DNA of 64,000 bases from Proteus alimentorum (GTDB lineage: Bacteria; Pseudomonadota; Gammaproteobacteria; Enterobacterales; Enterobacteriaceae): assembly GCF_002607735.1 (NCBI RefSeq), contig NZ_NBVR01000020.1, positions 62,001 through 126,000 of the forward strand. Direction: 5' to 3'. Position 1 is the stretch's first letter; the number at the start of each line of letters is the position of its first letter. The translations under genes and the position numbers were made by a program. Below, piece after piece: positions 40,715-50,678 of this stretch. The notes beneath the pieces were generated by a model. It worked only from the letters and a program-made list of their open reading frames with translations, ran no database searches and had not been told where the DNA came from.

Positions 40715-43672
40715 TTAATTTGTTTCAATATCAATATGATCGATAACTTGAGCACCGCGAGGTAAAGAGGTTCCTCGACGCCCACGTTTTGCTTTAAAGC
40801 TAACTAACTCATTCATCGACATTGTCATTTTACGTTTACCAAAATGCAAGGTAACAGAGGCATTTTCAGGTAATACTCGTAACCAAGCGACGTTATCCTC
40901 ACCACTTGCTGCTTGTGAAGCGGGAATAGAAACCATCTGATTTCCCTTTCCTTTTACCATAGTTGGTAATTCTGCAGCTTCAAAAATCAGCATTCTACCG
41001 CCTTTAGTAATGATCATAATGAGGTCGGTGACCTCATTATTCAAACGTTGTGGCGGTAATGGTAATGCATTTTCAGGTAAAGTTAGTAGTGATTTACCTG
41101 CTTTATTTTTAGAAGTTAAATCATCAATCTGACAGATGAAACCATAACCTGCATCAGATGCCATTAAGATTTTATCGGTATTTTCGCCCATAACAACATG
41201 GCGTAATTGCGCACCTTTCTGAACTTTTAATCGTTCAGTTAGCGCATCACCTTTGCTACGACCAGAAGGTAATGCATCAACATCAACGGTATAGCTTTGA
41301 CCTGTGGTATCAATTAAGTGTACCGGTTGATTACTCATACCCTCAACGGCATCAAAATAATCATCACCCGATTTAAAACCCGCCGATTTAGCATCAATAT
41401 TATGACCTTTTTGGCAACGAATAAGCCCTTTTTCAGACATAATGACGGTAACAGGTTCAGGATGTAGATGTTTTAACGGAATAGGTTCATCACCCGCATT
41501 ACCACTAAAATAGTTGATCTCTTCTGCTTTAAGTACTTCTTGCTGACCATCAACAGTAAAGATTAATGCTTCATCTTTAGGTGCAAACAGCATTTGTTCA
41601 ATCACATCACCTTGCTCTTTCCCTAAAGCAACAAGACGTGTACCACGCCCTTTTTTATTCATTTCATTCAGTTGTTCTGCTGAAATGGCTAAAATACGTG
41701 TTTTGTCAGTGATGATAATAAACCAGTGTTGCTCATTTTTCTTTTGAGGATCAACTAAGAATGGTGCTAATAATTCAGTCTCTTCAGAAACTGTTAGTAG
41801 CCCTTTACCTGTCTTATTCTTCGTTTCCATCTCATCGTAAGAGAGAACCGAGCCATAACCTTCTTTTGTTGCCAGTAAATATTCTTGTCCAGCACTTCCC
41901 GCTAACATGTATTTCACGCTGGCATCAGGTGGGAAAGTTAACTTACCGGTTAATGGTTCGCCTTGGCTACGTCCAGAAGGCATATCATTTGGGCTTAAGG
42001 TATAGCTTCGGCCGGTAGAATCAAGGAACAGAACAGGCTGATTACTCATACCTCGTACTGCACTATGATAACTATCCCCTGCGCGATAACTCATGCCACT
42101 AGGATCAATATCATGCCCTTTTGCATTACGCACCCAACCCATTTCAGAAAGCACAATGGTGACAGGCTCTGATGGCAACATATCTTGCTCATTCACCACT
42201 TTCGCCTCTTCTTGAGGACGGATCGGTGAACGACGATCATCACCAAATTCTTTCGCGTCGGCTTCAATTTCTTTTTTCAGTAAAGTATTTAAACGACGTG
42301 GTGAACTTAACAATTTCTCAATGCTGTCGCGTTCTTTTTCAAGCTCATCACTTTCGCCTTTTAGTTTTATCTCTTCAAGTTTGGCTAAATGACGTAAACG
42401 TAACTCTAAAATCGCTTCAGCTTGAATATCGGATAACGCAAAGCGACGCATTAATTCTGCTTTTGGCTCATCTTCGTGACGAATAATTTCAATCACTTCA
42501 TCAATATTGAGATAAGCAATTAATAAACCTTTGAGAATTTCTAAGCGGCGTAAAACTTTTTCTAAACGATGATTTAAGCGGTTTGTCACTGTTTGGCGAC
42601 GATAAACTAACCATTCGTTTAAAATCGTCAGTAATCCTTTTACTGCTGGACGATTATCTAACCCAATCATATTTAGGTTAACGCGATAACTTTTCTCCAA
42701 ATCAGTATTCACAAACAAGTAGTACATCACTTGTTCTAAATCGACACGATTACTACGAGGAACAATAACAAGTCTAGTCGGATTTTCATGATCAGATTCA
42801 TCACGTAAATCTTCAACTAAAGGCAGTTTTTTTGCTCGCATCAATGCTGCAATTTGCTCAAGTACTTTGGCACCAGAAACTTGATGAGGCAATGCCGTGA
42901 TCACCGCACACCCTTCTTCTTTCTGCCACACAGCCCTCATTCTGACAGAGCCACGTCCTGTTTTATAAATCTTTTTGATATCGTCTTGAGCCGTAATAAT
43001 TTCAGCTTCAGTCGGATAATCAGGGCCTTGAACATATTGCATCACGTCAGATAATCCGGCATCAGGATTATCTAGAAGCATAATTAAAGCTTGCCCTATT
43101 TCACGCGCATTGTGCGGTGGAATGTCTGTTGCCATCCCCACAGCAATACCGGTCGTGCCATTAAGCACGATATTAGGTAAGCGTGCAGGCAACATTTTCG
43201 GCTCTTGCATCGTGCCGTCAAAGTTAGGGATCCAATCTACCGTACCATGTCCTAATTCACTCAATAATGTTTGTGAATATTTAGAAAGACGTGATTCGGT
43301 ATAACGCATCGCGGCGAAAGACTTGGGATCATCCGGCGCCCCCCAGTTACCTTGTCCATCAATTAACGGATAACGGTAAGAGAACGGCTGAGCCATTAAG
43401 ACCATTGCTTCATAGCAGGCACTATCACCATGCGGGTGATATTTACCTAATACGTCACCCACAGTACGGGCTGACTTTTTAAATTTTGCACTATTACTTA
43501 AACCCAGCTCTGACATCGCATAGACGATACGACGTTGTACGGGTTTTAGCCCATCACCAATGAAAGGCAATGCACGATCCATAATGACGTACATGGAGTA
43601 GTTGAGATAGGCATTCTCTGTAAATAAGTGGAGCGGTTGGCGCTCTACACCATCATGAGTCAATTCACTCAT
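40715..43672 (-). CDS. parC: DNA topoisomerase IV subunit A with two tandem C-terminal domains
   Basis: 985 residues; E. coli ParC has 752. Residues 1-498 are an ordinary topoisomerase IIA breakage-reunion part: [13 protein letters not shown] (S84 and E88 correspond to E. coli S80/E84 and are wild-type) and active-site Tyr124 in RYTESRL. After that the ParC beta-pinwheel domain occurs twice: residues about 499-735 ([17 protein letters not shown]...) and about 736-985 ([17 protein letters not shown]...). Of the first 83 aligned positions of the copies, 41 are identical by hand count, so the duplication is old. The second copy ends like E. coli ParC ([10 protein letters not shown]). ParC with ParE decatenates chromosomes. 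The frame is continuous with no disruption. The gene begins 32 bp after parE. Confidence 0.95.
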   Translation of the reverse strand: MSELTHDGVERQPLHLFTENAYLNYSMYVIMDRALPFIGDGLKPVQRRIVYAMSELGLSNSAKFKKSARTVGDVLGKYHPHGDSACYEAMVLMAQPFSYRYPLIDGQGNWGAPDDPKSFAAMRYTESRLSKYSQTLLSELGHGTVDWIPNFDGTMQEPKMLPARLPNIVLNGTTGIAVGMATDIPPHNAREIGQALIMLLDNPDAGLSDVMQYVQGPDYPTEAEIITAQDDIKKIYKTGRGSVRMRAVWQKEEGCAVITALPHQVSGAKVLEQIAALMRAKKLPLVEDLRDESDHENPTRLVIVPRSNRVDLEQVMYYLFVNTDLEKSYRVNLNMIGLDNRPAVKGLLTILNEWLVYRRQTVTNRLNHRLEKVLRRLEILKGLLIAYLNIDEVIEIIRHEDEPKAELMRRFALSDIQAEAILELRLRHLAKLEEIKLKGESDELEKERDSIEKLLSSPRRLNTLLKKEIEADAKEFGDDRRSPIRPQEEAKVVNEQDMLPSEPVTIVLSEMGWVRNAKGHDIDPSGMSYRAGDSYHSAVRGMSNQPVLFLDSTGRSYTLSPNDMPSGRSQGEPLTGKLTFPPDASVKYMLAGSAGQEYLLATKEGYGSVLSYDEMETKNKTGKGLLTVSEETELLAPFLVDPQKKNEQHWFIIITDKTRILAISAEQLNEMNKKGRGTRLVALGKEQGDVIEQMLFAPKDEALIFTVDGQQEVLKAEEINYFSGNAGDEPIPLKHLHPEPVTVIMSEKGLIRCQKGHNIDAKSAGFKSGDDYFDAVEGMSNQPVHLIDTTGQSYTVDVDALPSGRSKGDALTERLKVQKGAQLRHVVMGENTDKILMASDAGYGFICQIDDLTSKNKAGKSLLTLPENALPLPPQRLNNEVTDLIMIITKGGRMLIFEAAELPTMVKGKGNQMVSIPASQAASGEDNVAWLRVLPENASVTLHFGKRKMTMSMNELVSFKAKRGRRGTSLPRGAQVIDHIDIETN

Positions 43673-43704
43673 TCAATTTTTTCCTCAGACTCTTGTGGTA
43701 TCCA

Positions 43705-45600
43705 TTACACTTCGATGTCAACTTCATCGCCTTTTTCTTGCAACCAATTGCGGCGATCTTCAGAGCGTTTTTTTGCTAACAGCATATCCATCATGCCAAG
43801 TGTTTCTTGAAAATTTTCATCATCAATCACCAACTGCACTAAACGGCGCGTATTAGGATCAAGCGTTGTTTCACGCAATTGAAGAGGATTCATCTCACCC
43901 AATCCTTTAAAGCGCTGTACGTTTGGTTTACCTTTTTTGCGACTTAGGCGCTGTAAAATGGCATTTTTTTCTGATTCATCAAGGGCATAATGGACTTCTT
44001 TACCTAAGTCGATACGATAAAGTGGTGGCATCGCCATATACACATGCCCTTCTTTAACTAATGCAGAGAAATGGCGCACAAATAAAGCACACAATAAGGT
44101 TGCGATATGTAAACCATCTGAGTCCGCATCCGCAAGAATACACACTTTACCGTAACGTAATTGGCTTAAATCATCACTATCAGGATCCATACCAATTGCG
44201 ACCGAAATATCATGGACTTCTTGTGACGCGAGCACTTCATCTGAAGAGACTTCCCATGTATTTAGGATCTTACCGCGCAGAGGCATAATCGCTTGATATT
44301 CACGATCTCGCGCTTGTTTAGCAGAGCCTCCTGCCGAGTCCCCTTCAACCAAAAACAGTTCGGTGTAACGTAAATCTTGAGAAGTACAATCAGCCAATTT
44401 CCCCGGCAATGCTGGCCCGGAAGTGAGTTTTTTTCTCACCACTTTTTTAGCCGCCCGCATACGACGTTGAGCACTGCTAATCGCCATTTCAGCAAGTAAT
44501 TCGCCGACTTGAACATTCTGATTTAGCCATAAGCTAAACGCATTTTTTACTGCATTGGCAACAAATGCACTGGTTTGTCTTGAGGAGAGTCGCTCTTTGG
44601 TTTGTCCTGCAAATTGAGGATCTTGCATTTTCACTGATAAGACATAAGCACAACGCTCCCATGTATCATCAGCAGTTAATTTAAGGCCTCTTGGCAGTAA
44701 ATTACGGAATTCACAAAATTCACGCATTGCATCTAACACACCTTGGCGTAAACCATTTACGTGTGTACCACCTTGAACCGTTGGTATTAAGTTAACATAG
44801 CTTTCAGTGAGTAGATCGCCACCTTCAGGCAGCCATAACATAGACCATTCAACGGCTTCATTATCACCTTCAAATTTACCTGTAAAAGGCTCTTCAGGAA
44901 GGCGAACAAATTCAGCAACAGCTTCACTTAAATAATCGGTTAAACCATCAGCGTAGCACCAGTTTTCTTGGGTATTGTTTACTTTATCTACAAAAGAAAC
45001 ATTAACGCCTGGGCACAGTACCGCTTTGGCTTTTAATACATGAGATAAGCTTTTAGAAGAAAAGCGAGGAACATCAAAATAGGACCCATCAGGCCAAAAA
45101 TGTACACTCGTTCCAGTGTCTCGTTTTGCACAGGTGCCAATCTCATGTAACTCTTCAACTTTATCGCCATTTTCAAAGGCAATTTGGTAAATTTTACCAT
45201 CACGACGAACAGTTACTTCAATACGCTTTGAGAGGGCGTTAACAACCGAGATCCCCACACCATGCAACCCGCCAGAAAATTGATAGTTTTTATTAGAGAA
45301 TTTTCCTCCGGCGTGGAGGTGAGCAAGGATTAACTCGATAGCAGAAACGTTAAGTTCAGGGTGAATATCGACAGGCATTCCTCGCCCATTATCGATAACT
45401 TCGATAGATTGGTCTGCATATAAAATGACATCGACCTTTGATGCGTGTCCCGCAAGCGCCTCGTCCACGCTATTATCTATCACTTCCTGTGCCAAATGGT
45501 TCGGTCTTGTTGTATCTGTATACATCCCCGGACGGCGACGAACAGGCTCTAGACCATTAAGAACCTCAATATCCTTTGCGTTATAACTTGATTGAGTCAT
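43705..45600 (-). CDS. parE: DNA topoisomerase IV subunit B (ATPase)
   Basis: 631 residues, E. coli length 630. GHKL ATPase domain: EVIDNSVDEALAGHA near residue 40, DNGRGMPVD near residue 71, and GGLHGVGISVVNALS near residue 110. The Toprim region has EGDSAGGSAKQARDR near residue 410 and PLRGKILN. With ParC it forms the A2B2 topoisomerase IV. In E. coli parE and parC are several genes apart; here they are adjacent with 32 bp between, so the subunits are likely cotranscribed. Confidence 0.97.
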   Translation of the reverse strand: MTQSSYNAKDIEVLNGLEPVRRRPGMYTDTTRPNHLAQEVIDNSVDEALAGHASKVDVILYADQSIEVIDNGRGMPVDIHPELNVSAIELILAHLHAGGKFSNKNYQFSGGLHGVGISVVNALSKRIEVTVRRDGKIYQIAFENGDKVEELHEIGTCAKRDTGTSVHFWPDGSYFDVPRFSSKSLSHVLKAKAVLCPGVNVSFVDKVNNTQENWCYADGLTDYLSEAVAEFVRLPEEPFTGKFEGDNEAVEWSMLWLPEGGDLLTESYVNLIPTVQGGTHVNGLRQGVLDAMREFCEFRNLLPRGLKLTADDTWERCAYVLSVKMQDPQFAGQTKERLSSRQTSAFVANAVKNAFSLWLNQNVQVGELLAEMAISSAQRRMRAAKKVVRKKLTSGPALPGKLADCTSQDLRYTELFLVEGDSAGGSAKQARDREYQAIMPLRGKILNTWEVSSDEVLASQEVHDISVAIGMDPDSDDLSQLRYGKVCILADADSDGLHIATLLCALFVRHFSALVKEGHVYMAMPPLYRIDLGKEVHYALDESEKNAILQRLSRKKGKPNVQRFKGLGEMNPLQLRETTLDPNTRRLVQLVIDDENFQETLGMMDMLLAKKRSEDRRNWLQEKGDEVDIEV

Positions 45601-45724
45601 TGTTTTAATCTGCGGTTCGCTGTTAGAAAAATACTGTTTATAATAACAGGTGTTGGCGGCAATATGATATTAATTTTCGGATGGATACATCAACCTACGT
45701 TTTACAGGTTAATCGACCGAAAGG

Positions 45725-46300
45725 CTAAATTATCTTTAAAAATTGAATAATTTTTGGAAAAAAACGTTCAAAACCCACAAAAGCATGGTTCCCATCCGAT
45801 TCTATGGTTTGCCTACACGCGCCAAGATATGAGACAGCTTGACGATAATCAAGTATTTCATCTCCAGTTTGTTGAAGCAACCAAATAAGTTCCGGTGATG
45901 TGATTGTGGGAATACGCAAAGCAAGCAACTCATCCATATGATGAGGCTCTAACTTATATTTTTGATGTGTATAAGGATTTTCGTTCTCCCCCAAGAAATC
46001 TTGCAAAAGATCGAAAGGACGTATCGCAGGATTAACAACAACAGCGGGTAAATGAAAACGTTGAGATAGCCAGATAGATAAATAGCCACCTAATGATGAG
46101 CCAATTAATCCAAGTTTGTCATCTGTATTCTCTTTAACTAACGTTTCAATTAGCTGAGCGGCTTCTTGAGGATAAGGTGGTAATTGAGGTACTAACAATT
46201 CAATTTCAGGATGTGTTGCTTCAAGCCATTGGCGAAAAGCCTGTGCCTTTGCTGATTTAGGAGAGCTATTAAAGCCATGTAAGTAAAGAATACGAGGCAT
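45725..46300 (-). CDS. yqiA: YqiA esterase (alpha/beta hydrolase)
   Basis: 191 residues. The N-terminus ILYLHGFNSSP and nucleophile elbow GLIGSSLGGYLS (Ser near residue 69, GxSxG) identify the YqiA family of small alpha/beta hydrolases, with esterase activity on short acyl esters in E. coli. Its physiological substrate is not known. Order cpdA-yqiA-parE is as in E. coli; it begins three bases after cpdA ends. Confidence 0.93.
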   Translation of the reverse strand: MPRILYLHGFNSSPKSAKAQAFRQWLEATHPEIELLVPQLPPYPQEAAQLIETLVKENTDDKLGLIGSSLGGYLSIWLSQRFHLPAVVVNPAIRPFDLLQDFLGENENPYTHQKYKLEPHHMDELLALRIPTITSPELIWLLQQTGDEILDYRQAVSYLGACRQTIESDGNHAFVGFERFFPKIIQFLKII

Positions 46301-46303
46301 AAC

Positions 46304-47143
46304 TTAATAGCCATCCGCATCAAGATCAGGGCAAAATTCAGTACCGGCTAAACGGTAAACTTGTGTTTCGATTTTGCCCTTTTCATCCGATGAAAGTGAC
46401 ATTTCCAAATAGCGCCACCCTGGAGAAACAGTATCTAATGTAAAATTTGTACAATGAGGACGAAACTGAATGCACGTAGAAGGCGTCGCCAACAAACGAA
46501 TACCATTCCACATTTCATCCATTTCTTGGTGAATATGGCCACAAAGCATCATTTTTACTTGAGAGTGATCGCTTAAACGCTCCGCCAATTCTTGAGAATT
46601 TCTTAAACTGTGTTGATCTAACCATGTACACCCTGAAGGCATAGGATGATGATGCAACAAGATAATCGTATCTCTGTGCTTTTGACTTTCAAGACAGCGT
46701 GTTAGCCAATCTAACTGACAATCTGATAACTCACCATGAGGAACGCCTTGAATTTGGCTATCTAATAACAGCATTTGCCAATTATCACCAATCAACACTT
46801 GTTTAGCTGACAAAATTCCTGCCTGATTTAACGCATCAATCATCGCAGGTTGATAGTCATGATTACCCGGCAACCAAACACAAGGTGGTGTTAGCGTCGC
46901 AATACCATCAGCAAAATGCTGATAAGCTTCAAAGGTTTGATCTTGAACTAAATCACCTGTCGCAACAATCAAGTCAACATCAAGACCCTGCTCTCTAATC
47001 GCATTTAATACCGCATGGTAGCTACGATAGGTATTTATGCCCAGCAGAGTGTCTTCCACCTTAGCAAAGAGGTGGGTGTCTGTGATTTGTAATATTCTTA
47101 CGGTGTTTTTATGTTTCACCGATAATTCAAGCTGGCTTTCCAA
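46304..47143 (-). CDS. cpdA: 3',5'-cyclic AMP phosphodiesterase CpdA
   Basis: 279 residues if translation starts at the TTG at 47143 (LESQLEL, matching E. coli MESLLTL and preceded by AAGGAAA at a good distance); an ATG eight codons upstream (47167) has no ribosome site. Metallophosphoesterase motifs: ITDTHLFA, ATGDLVQDQ, LPGNHDYQ and LCGHIHQE. It hydrolyses cAMP and so tempers CRP signalling, relevant to the probable CRP-controlled aglAB operon in this window. E. coli has yqiB between nudF and cpdA; it is absent here. Confidence 0.93.
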   Translation of the reverse strand: MESQLELSVKHKNTVRILQITDTHLFAKVEDTLLGINTYRSYHAVLNAIREQGLDVDLIVATGDLVQDQTFEAYQHFADGIATLTPPCVWLPGNHDYQPAMIDALNQAGILSAKQVLIGDNWQMLLLDSQIQGVPHGELSDCQLDWLTRCLESQKHRDTIILLHHHPMPSGCTWLDQHSLRNSQELAERLSDHSQVKMMLCGHIHQEMDEMWNGIRLLATPSTCIQFRPHCTNFTLDTVSPGWRYLEMSLSSDEKGKIETQVYRLAGTEFCPDLDADGY

Positions 47144-47226
47144 AAGGTTTCCTTGTTTCACTCTCATTAGCCGTTATGTTAACGTATTTTCGTAGTAAAG
47201 ATCTGCCAACCAATACACATTTCAAA

Positions 47227-47255
47227 AGATTAGTGAGAAATATTCTCGCTTTCAA
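47227..47255 (-). promoter_or_regulatory. Promoter candidate for cpdA-yqiA-parE
   Basis: On the minus strand TTGAAA (47250-47255) and TAATCT (47227-47232) are 17 bp apart, in the 202 bp gap left between nudF and cpdA. Confidence 0.5.
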
Positions 47256-47369
47256 TCACGTTTTTTTCACTTCATTTTACAATTTAATTCATTTGATATC
47301 GTACACTTAGAGAGACTTACTCTACTTGATAATATTATTAAAAACATCCTTTAAAGATTGATTAATGTA

Positions 47370-48005
47370 TTAAATTACCGACCAACGCTTTCTTAACGCA
47401 ACATGATGAAGTTGTAGCCATTGAAGCGCGATAACGGATGCAGCATTGTCAATAACCCCCTCTTCAACCCAAAGATAAGCTTGTTCTCTGCTGACAACAT
47501 GAACACGAATATCTTCATTCTCACACGCTAATCCATGAATACCTTTTGCTGTTGTTGCATCAACTTCACCAACGTAAACATGCATTCTTTCGCTCGTACC
47601 GCCAGGACTTGAAAGATAACTCACAATAGGTTCGCATCGCCCAACAATAACCCCCGCTTCTTCTTGGGCTTCACGTCTAACAACATCTTCCGGACTTTCT
47701 CCTTGTTCGACCATGCCCGCAACCACTTCAAGCAACCAAGGTGTCTCGCTGGTTTCATACGCAGGAATACGAATTTGCTCAATTAAGACCACTTCATCAC
47801 GTTTGGGATCGTAAGCAAGCAAAACACCCGCATTGCCTCGTTCAAAAACCTCACGTTTAACCTCTTCACTCCATCCACCTTCAAAAAGGCGATGTTTAAA
47901 GCGATATTCGGTCATGCGAAAAAAGCCTTTGTATAAATCTCTTTGATTGAGCAATTTCACATCTTCACGACCGTATAAAAATGGTGTATTTTCCCTTTTC
48001 TTCAT
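47370..48005 (-). CDS. nudF: ADP-ribose pyrophosphatase NudF
   Basis: 211 residues. The Nudix box GMVEQGESPEDVVRREAQEEAG lies near residues 97-118, and the ADP-ribose pyrophosphatase context SSPGGTSERMHVYVGEVD follows it. It splits ADP-ribose to AMP and ribose-5-phosphate. Divergent from tolC, as in E. coli. Confidence 0.95.
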   Translation of the reverse strand: MKKRENTPFLYGREDVKLLNQRDLYKGFFRMTEYRFKHRLFEGGWSEEVKREVFERGNAGVLLAYDPKRDEVVLIEQIRIPAYETSETPWLLEVVAGMVEQGESPEDVVRREAQEEAGVIVGRCEPIVSYLSSPGGTSERMHVYVGEVDATTAKGIHGLACENEDIRVHVVSREQAYLWVEEGVIDNAASVIALQWLQLHHVALRKRWSVI

Positions 48006-48113
48006 ACAATGTTCCTTAAGTTACATTTAAGAGTCTTTTTATTGCTTACGTTTAATACAGATTTAAAGAAATTTGCCAACAATTCATGTAAAGTTAATCT
48101 AAAATAAAAGGAT

Positions 48114-48159
48114 ATGGCACAAATGGCTACCCCTACTTAGGGAAACAATCTGCTAGAAT
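48114..48159 (+). promoter_or_regulatory. tolC promoter with a mar/sox/rob-box-like site
   Basis: ATGGCACAAATGGCTACC at 48114-48131 fits most of the marbox consensus (A-Y-N-GCAC with a downstream R-Y-Y-A). It lies directly before the expected -35 position of a -10 element TAGAAT (48154-48159), the usual class II spacing. E. coli tolC is activated by MarA, SoxS and Rob through such a box. Which of these activators the organism has cannot be judged from this window. Confidence 0.5.
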
Positions 48160-48218
48160 TATCCCCAATCAAGATTAACAGAGGCAACTCAGCGAAACTG
48201 TTGCAACAAGGAATTAAA

Positions 48219-49613
48219 ATGAAAAAACTGCTCTCTCTTTTGGTCACGATGAGTTTGGCAGGATTCAGCACTGCAAGCCAGGCTGAGGATCTGCTTCAAG
48301 TTTATCAAAAAGCAAAGGACAGTAACCCTGAGTTACGCAAGTCATTAGCTGAACGAAATCAAGCTTTTGAAAAAATTAATGAAGCTCGTGGCTCATTATT
48401 ACCCCAATTAGGATTAGGTGCGTCTGCTGATTATAAAAGCGGCTACCGTGATAATAACAACACCGAATCCAATTCTATTGGTGCAAATTTAACGCTGACT
48501 CAAAGTGTGTTTAACATGGCTTTATGGCGCCAATTAAACATTCAAGAAAAAACAGCGGGCATGAGCGATGTGACTTACCAAACAAGTCAACAAAAGCTGA
48601 TTTTAGACACCGCGACCGCTTACTTTGATGTTTTACGTGCTATCGATTCATTATCATTTATTGAAGCGCAAAAAGAACAAGTTTACCGTCAGTTAGATCA
48701 AACAACTCAACGTTTTAACGTAGGTTTAGTGGCGATTACTGACGTACAAAATGCGCGTGCAAATTACGATAGCGTACTGGCACAAGAAGTGGCAGGTCGT
48801 AACCAATTAGATAATGCATTAGAAAAACTACGCCAAGTCAGTGGTATCTATTACATTAATCTGGCATCACTCAATATCAGCCGTTTTTCAACAACATCAC
48901 CAGACTCTATTGATAAACTGCTAAAAGATGCAGAAGAACGTAATTTAAGTTTATTAAGTGCACGTTTAGGTCAAGATTTAGCACGCGAAAATATTCGTTT
49001 AGCGCAATCAGGCCACTTACCAACTGTCGATTTAAATGCCTCAACGGGTGTTTCAAATAGCCACAGTCATGGTAGTGCCTTACCGCCATCAAATATTAGC
49101 GATCGCAACAACTATAGTGGCCAGAATAGTATTGGCCTGTCTGTTAGCATCCCTCTGTATACGGGTGGCAGAACTAGCTCTCAAGTAGAACAAGCACAAT
49201 ATGGCTTTACGAGTGCAAGCGAACAATTAGAATCGGTTTATCGTTCTATTGTCCAAATCGCGCGTTCTTCTTATAACAATATTTCTGCGTCAATCAGTAG
49301 CATTAAAGCGTATCAACAAGTCGTTGTTTCTGCGCAAAGTTCATTAGATGCAACTGAAGCGGGTTATCAAGTGGGTACTCGTACTATTGTCGATGTGTTG
49401 AATGCTACAACAACGCTTTATGATGCAAAACAGAAATTATCCAACGCGCGTTATGACTATTTAATTAACCAATTAAATATTGAATATGCTCGTGGCACAT
49501 TAAATGAAAATGACTTAATTCAGTTAAATAATGCACTGGGTGCAGAAATTTCCACTTCACCAGATAGCATTATTCGCGCGTTAACAAGCCCTGCTCTTAA
49601 CGTGACGCCTTGA
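48219..49613 (+). CDS. tolC: TolC outer-membrane efflux channel
   Basis: 464 residues from the ATG at 48219 with AAGGA eight bases before it; an ATG-less extension upstream is ignored. Signal peptide ends at SQAED. The trimeric TolC channel has a duplicated structure; both copies of the repeat are visible (LLQVYQKAKDSNPELRKS at the start and NLSLLSARLGQDLARENIR near residue 245), and motifs QRFNVGLVAITDVQNAR and VGTRTIVDVLNATTTLY match the helical barrel. It serves tripartite drug pumps and type I secretion. The C-terminal tail is shorter than in E. coli (493 residues). Confidence 0.96.
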   Translation: MKKLLSLLVTMSLAGFSTASQAEDLLQVYQKAKDSNPELRKSLAERNQAFEKINEARGSLLPQLGLGASADYKSGYRDNNNTESNSIGANLTLTQSVFNMALWRQLNIQEKTAGMSDVTYQTSQQKLILDTATAYFDVLRAIDSLSFIEAQKEQVYRQLDQTTQRFNVGLVAITDVQNARANYDSVLAQEVAGRNQLDNALEKLRQVSGIYYINLASLNISRFSTTSPDSIDKLLKDAEERNLSLLSARLGQDLARENIRLAQSGHLPTVDLNASTGVSNSHSHGSALPPSNISDRNNYSGQNSIGLSVSIPLYTGGRTSSQVEQAQYGFTSASEQLESVYRSIVQIARSSYNNISASISSIKAYQQVVVSAQSSLDATEAGYQVGTRTIVDVLNATTTLYDAKQKLSNARYDYLINQLNIEYARGTLNENDLIQLNNALGAEISTSPDSIIRALTSPALNVTP

Positions 49614-49640
49614 TCGTGAATTAAGAATTTAGTCACTGAT

Positions 49641-49682
49641 AAAAAACCGCTTTCAGCAATAAACTGATAAGCGGTTTTTTTT
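49641..49682 (+). terminator. Terminator after tolC
   Basis: AAAACCGCTT and AAGCGGTTTT form a strong stem around a 16-base loop and end in a run of eight T residues. Confidence 0.88.
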
Positions 49683-49748
49683 ATGCTTCCTCTTCACATA
49701 AAATATTGTGTTATGGCTTAAATTAAGATCTCAACAATATCTATATTC

Positions 49749-49776
49749 TTGTATTAACAAATGCCTTAATTACAAT
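49749..49776 (+). promoter_or_regulatory. Promoter candidate for ygiBC
   Basis: TTGTAT (49749-49754) and TACAAT (49771-49776) with 16 bp between, after the tolC terminator. It would give a leader of about 160 bases before ygiB. The rest of the 49683-49941 gap shows no gene. Confidence 0.45.
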
Positions 49777-49941
49777 TAGGTTAAAAAGAGAGGATTTACC
49801 TAATTTTATTCCCTTAACCTTATAAAGATCACAAATTTCTGGTTATCCCTGATGATTAGGCGTTTCTTATTTATTTTCTAGACTATTTAACCTATCCTAG
49901 CTTTTATTTTGAACGTTTTACCTTTTATGGATCTTATCAAT

Positions 49942-50670
49942 ATGCCAATGAAACGTACCAAATCGATTAATCGTGATGCTTTCCGTAAAGCATTTCGTCC
50001 TTATCGTCTGGCGCCTGTTGCAATCGCCATCACTGCTGTATTCGCGCTTTCAGGATGTGAAGAGAGCGATGAGACAGTTTCACTGTATATGAATGCACAA
50101 GAATGTGCTCAAGCGAATCCTTCACAAGCGGCACAGTGTGAAGATTCTTATCGCACAGCGATGCAAGAAGCACAGCGTACAGCACCTAAATATGCAACAT
50201 TAGAAGACTGCGTAGCTGAATTTGGTGATGCACAATGCACACAAACAGCATCTATTGATGGACAGCCTGTTAGTACTGAAAATGCCAATAACTTAAGCCC
50301 TGACAGCTCACAAATGGCTCAAGCTAACTCTGGTGGTAGCTTCTTTATGCCATTAATGGCGGGTTATATGATGGGTCGTCTAATGGGTGGCGGTGCACCA
50401 GCACAACCTCTGTTTAGTTCGCGTAATCCAACAAGCCCTGCAAATGGTAAATTTGTGGATGCAACAGGCCGTAACTATGGTCCTGCAGTGGGTGGTCGTC
50501 AAATGAACGTACCCAAAACAGCCATGACACCAAAACCATCAACAACGTCGACAGTAACTCGTGGCGGCTTTGGTAATACAGTTTCAAGACAAGCAGCGGC
50601 TCAACGTACCAGTGCAACAAATAATAACCGTAGCTCTACGGGTTCATCTTCTTACCGTTCAGGTGGTTAA
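49942..50670 (+). CDS. ygiB: YgiB lipoprotein (UPF0441)
   Basis: Start at ATG 49942 (or 49948, MKRTKSI, the E. coli start); further upstream codons lack a ribosome site. About 240 residues. A long basic N-terminus, a hydrophobic segment and a lipobox ALSGC near residue 38 predict a lipoprotein processed by Lgt and Lsp. Family motifs: [36 protein letters not shown] and [15 protein letters not shown], then a Ser/Thr/Arg-rich tail. Its function is unknown; it is always next to ygiC, whose start lies eight bases after this stop. Confidence 0.92.
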   Translation: MPMKRTKSINRDAFRKAFRPYRLAPVAIAITAVFALSGCEESDETVSLYMNAQECAQANPSQAAQCEDSYRTAMQEAQRTAPKYATLEDCVAEFGDAQCTQTASIDGQPVSTENANNLSPDSSQMAQANSGGSFFMPLMAGYMMGRLMGGGAPAQPLFSSRNPTSPANGKFVDATGRNYGPAVGGRQMNVPKTAMTPKPSTTSTVTRGGFGNTVSRQAAAQRTSATNNNRSSTGSSSYRSGG

Positions 50671-50678
50671 TTAAAACC

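Noticed and set aside
43385-43430. Fluoroquinolone-resistance changes in ParC
   Set aside because: The residues equivalent to E. coli S80 and E84 are serine and glutamate, the wild-type state.
40715-43672. ParC length as an assembly duplication or frameshift artefact
   Set aside because: The two C-terminal copies differ at about half of the positions and the frame is continuous, so a recent or artefactual duplication is unlikely.
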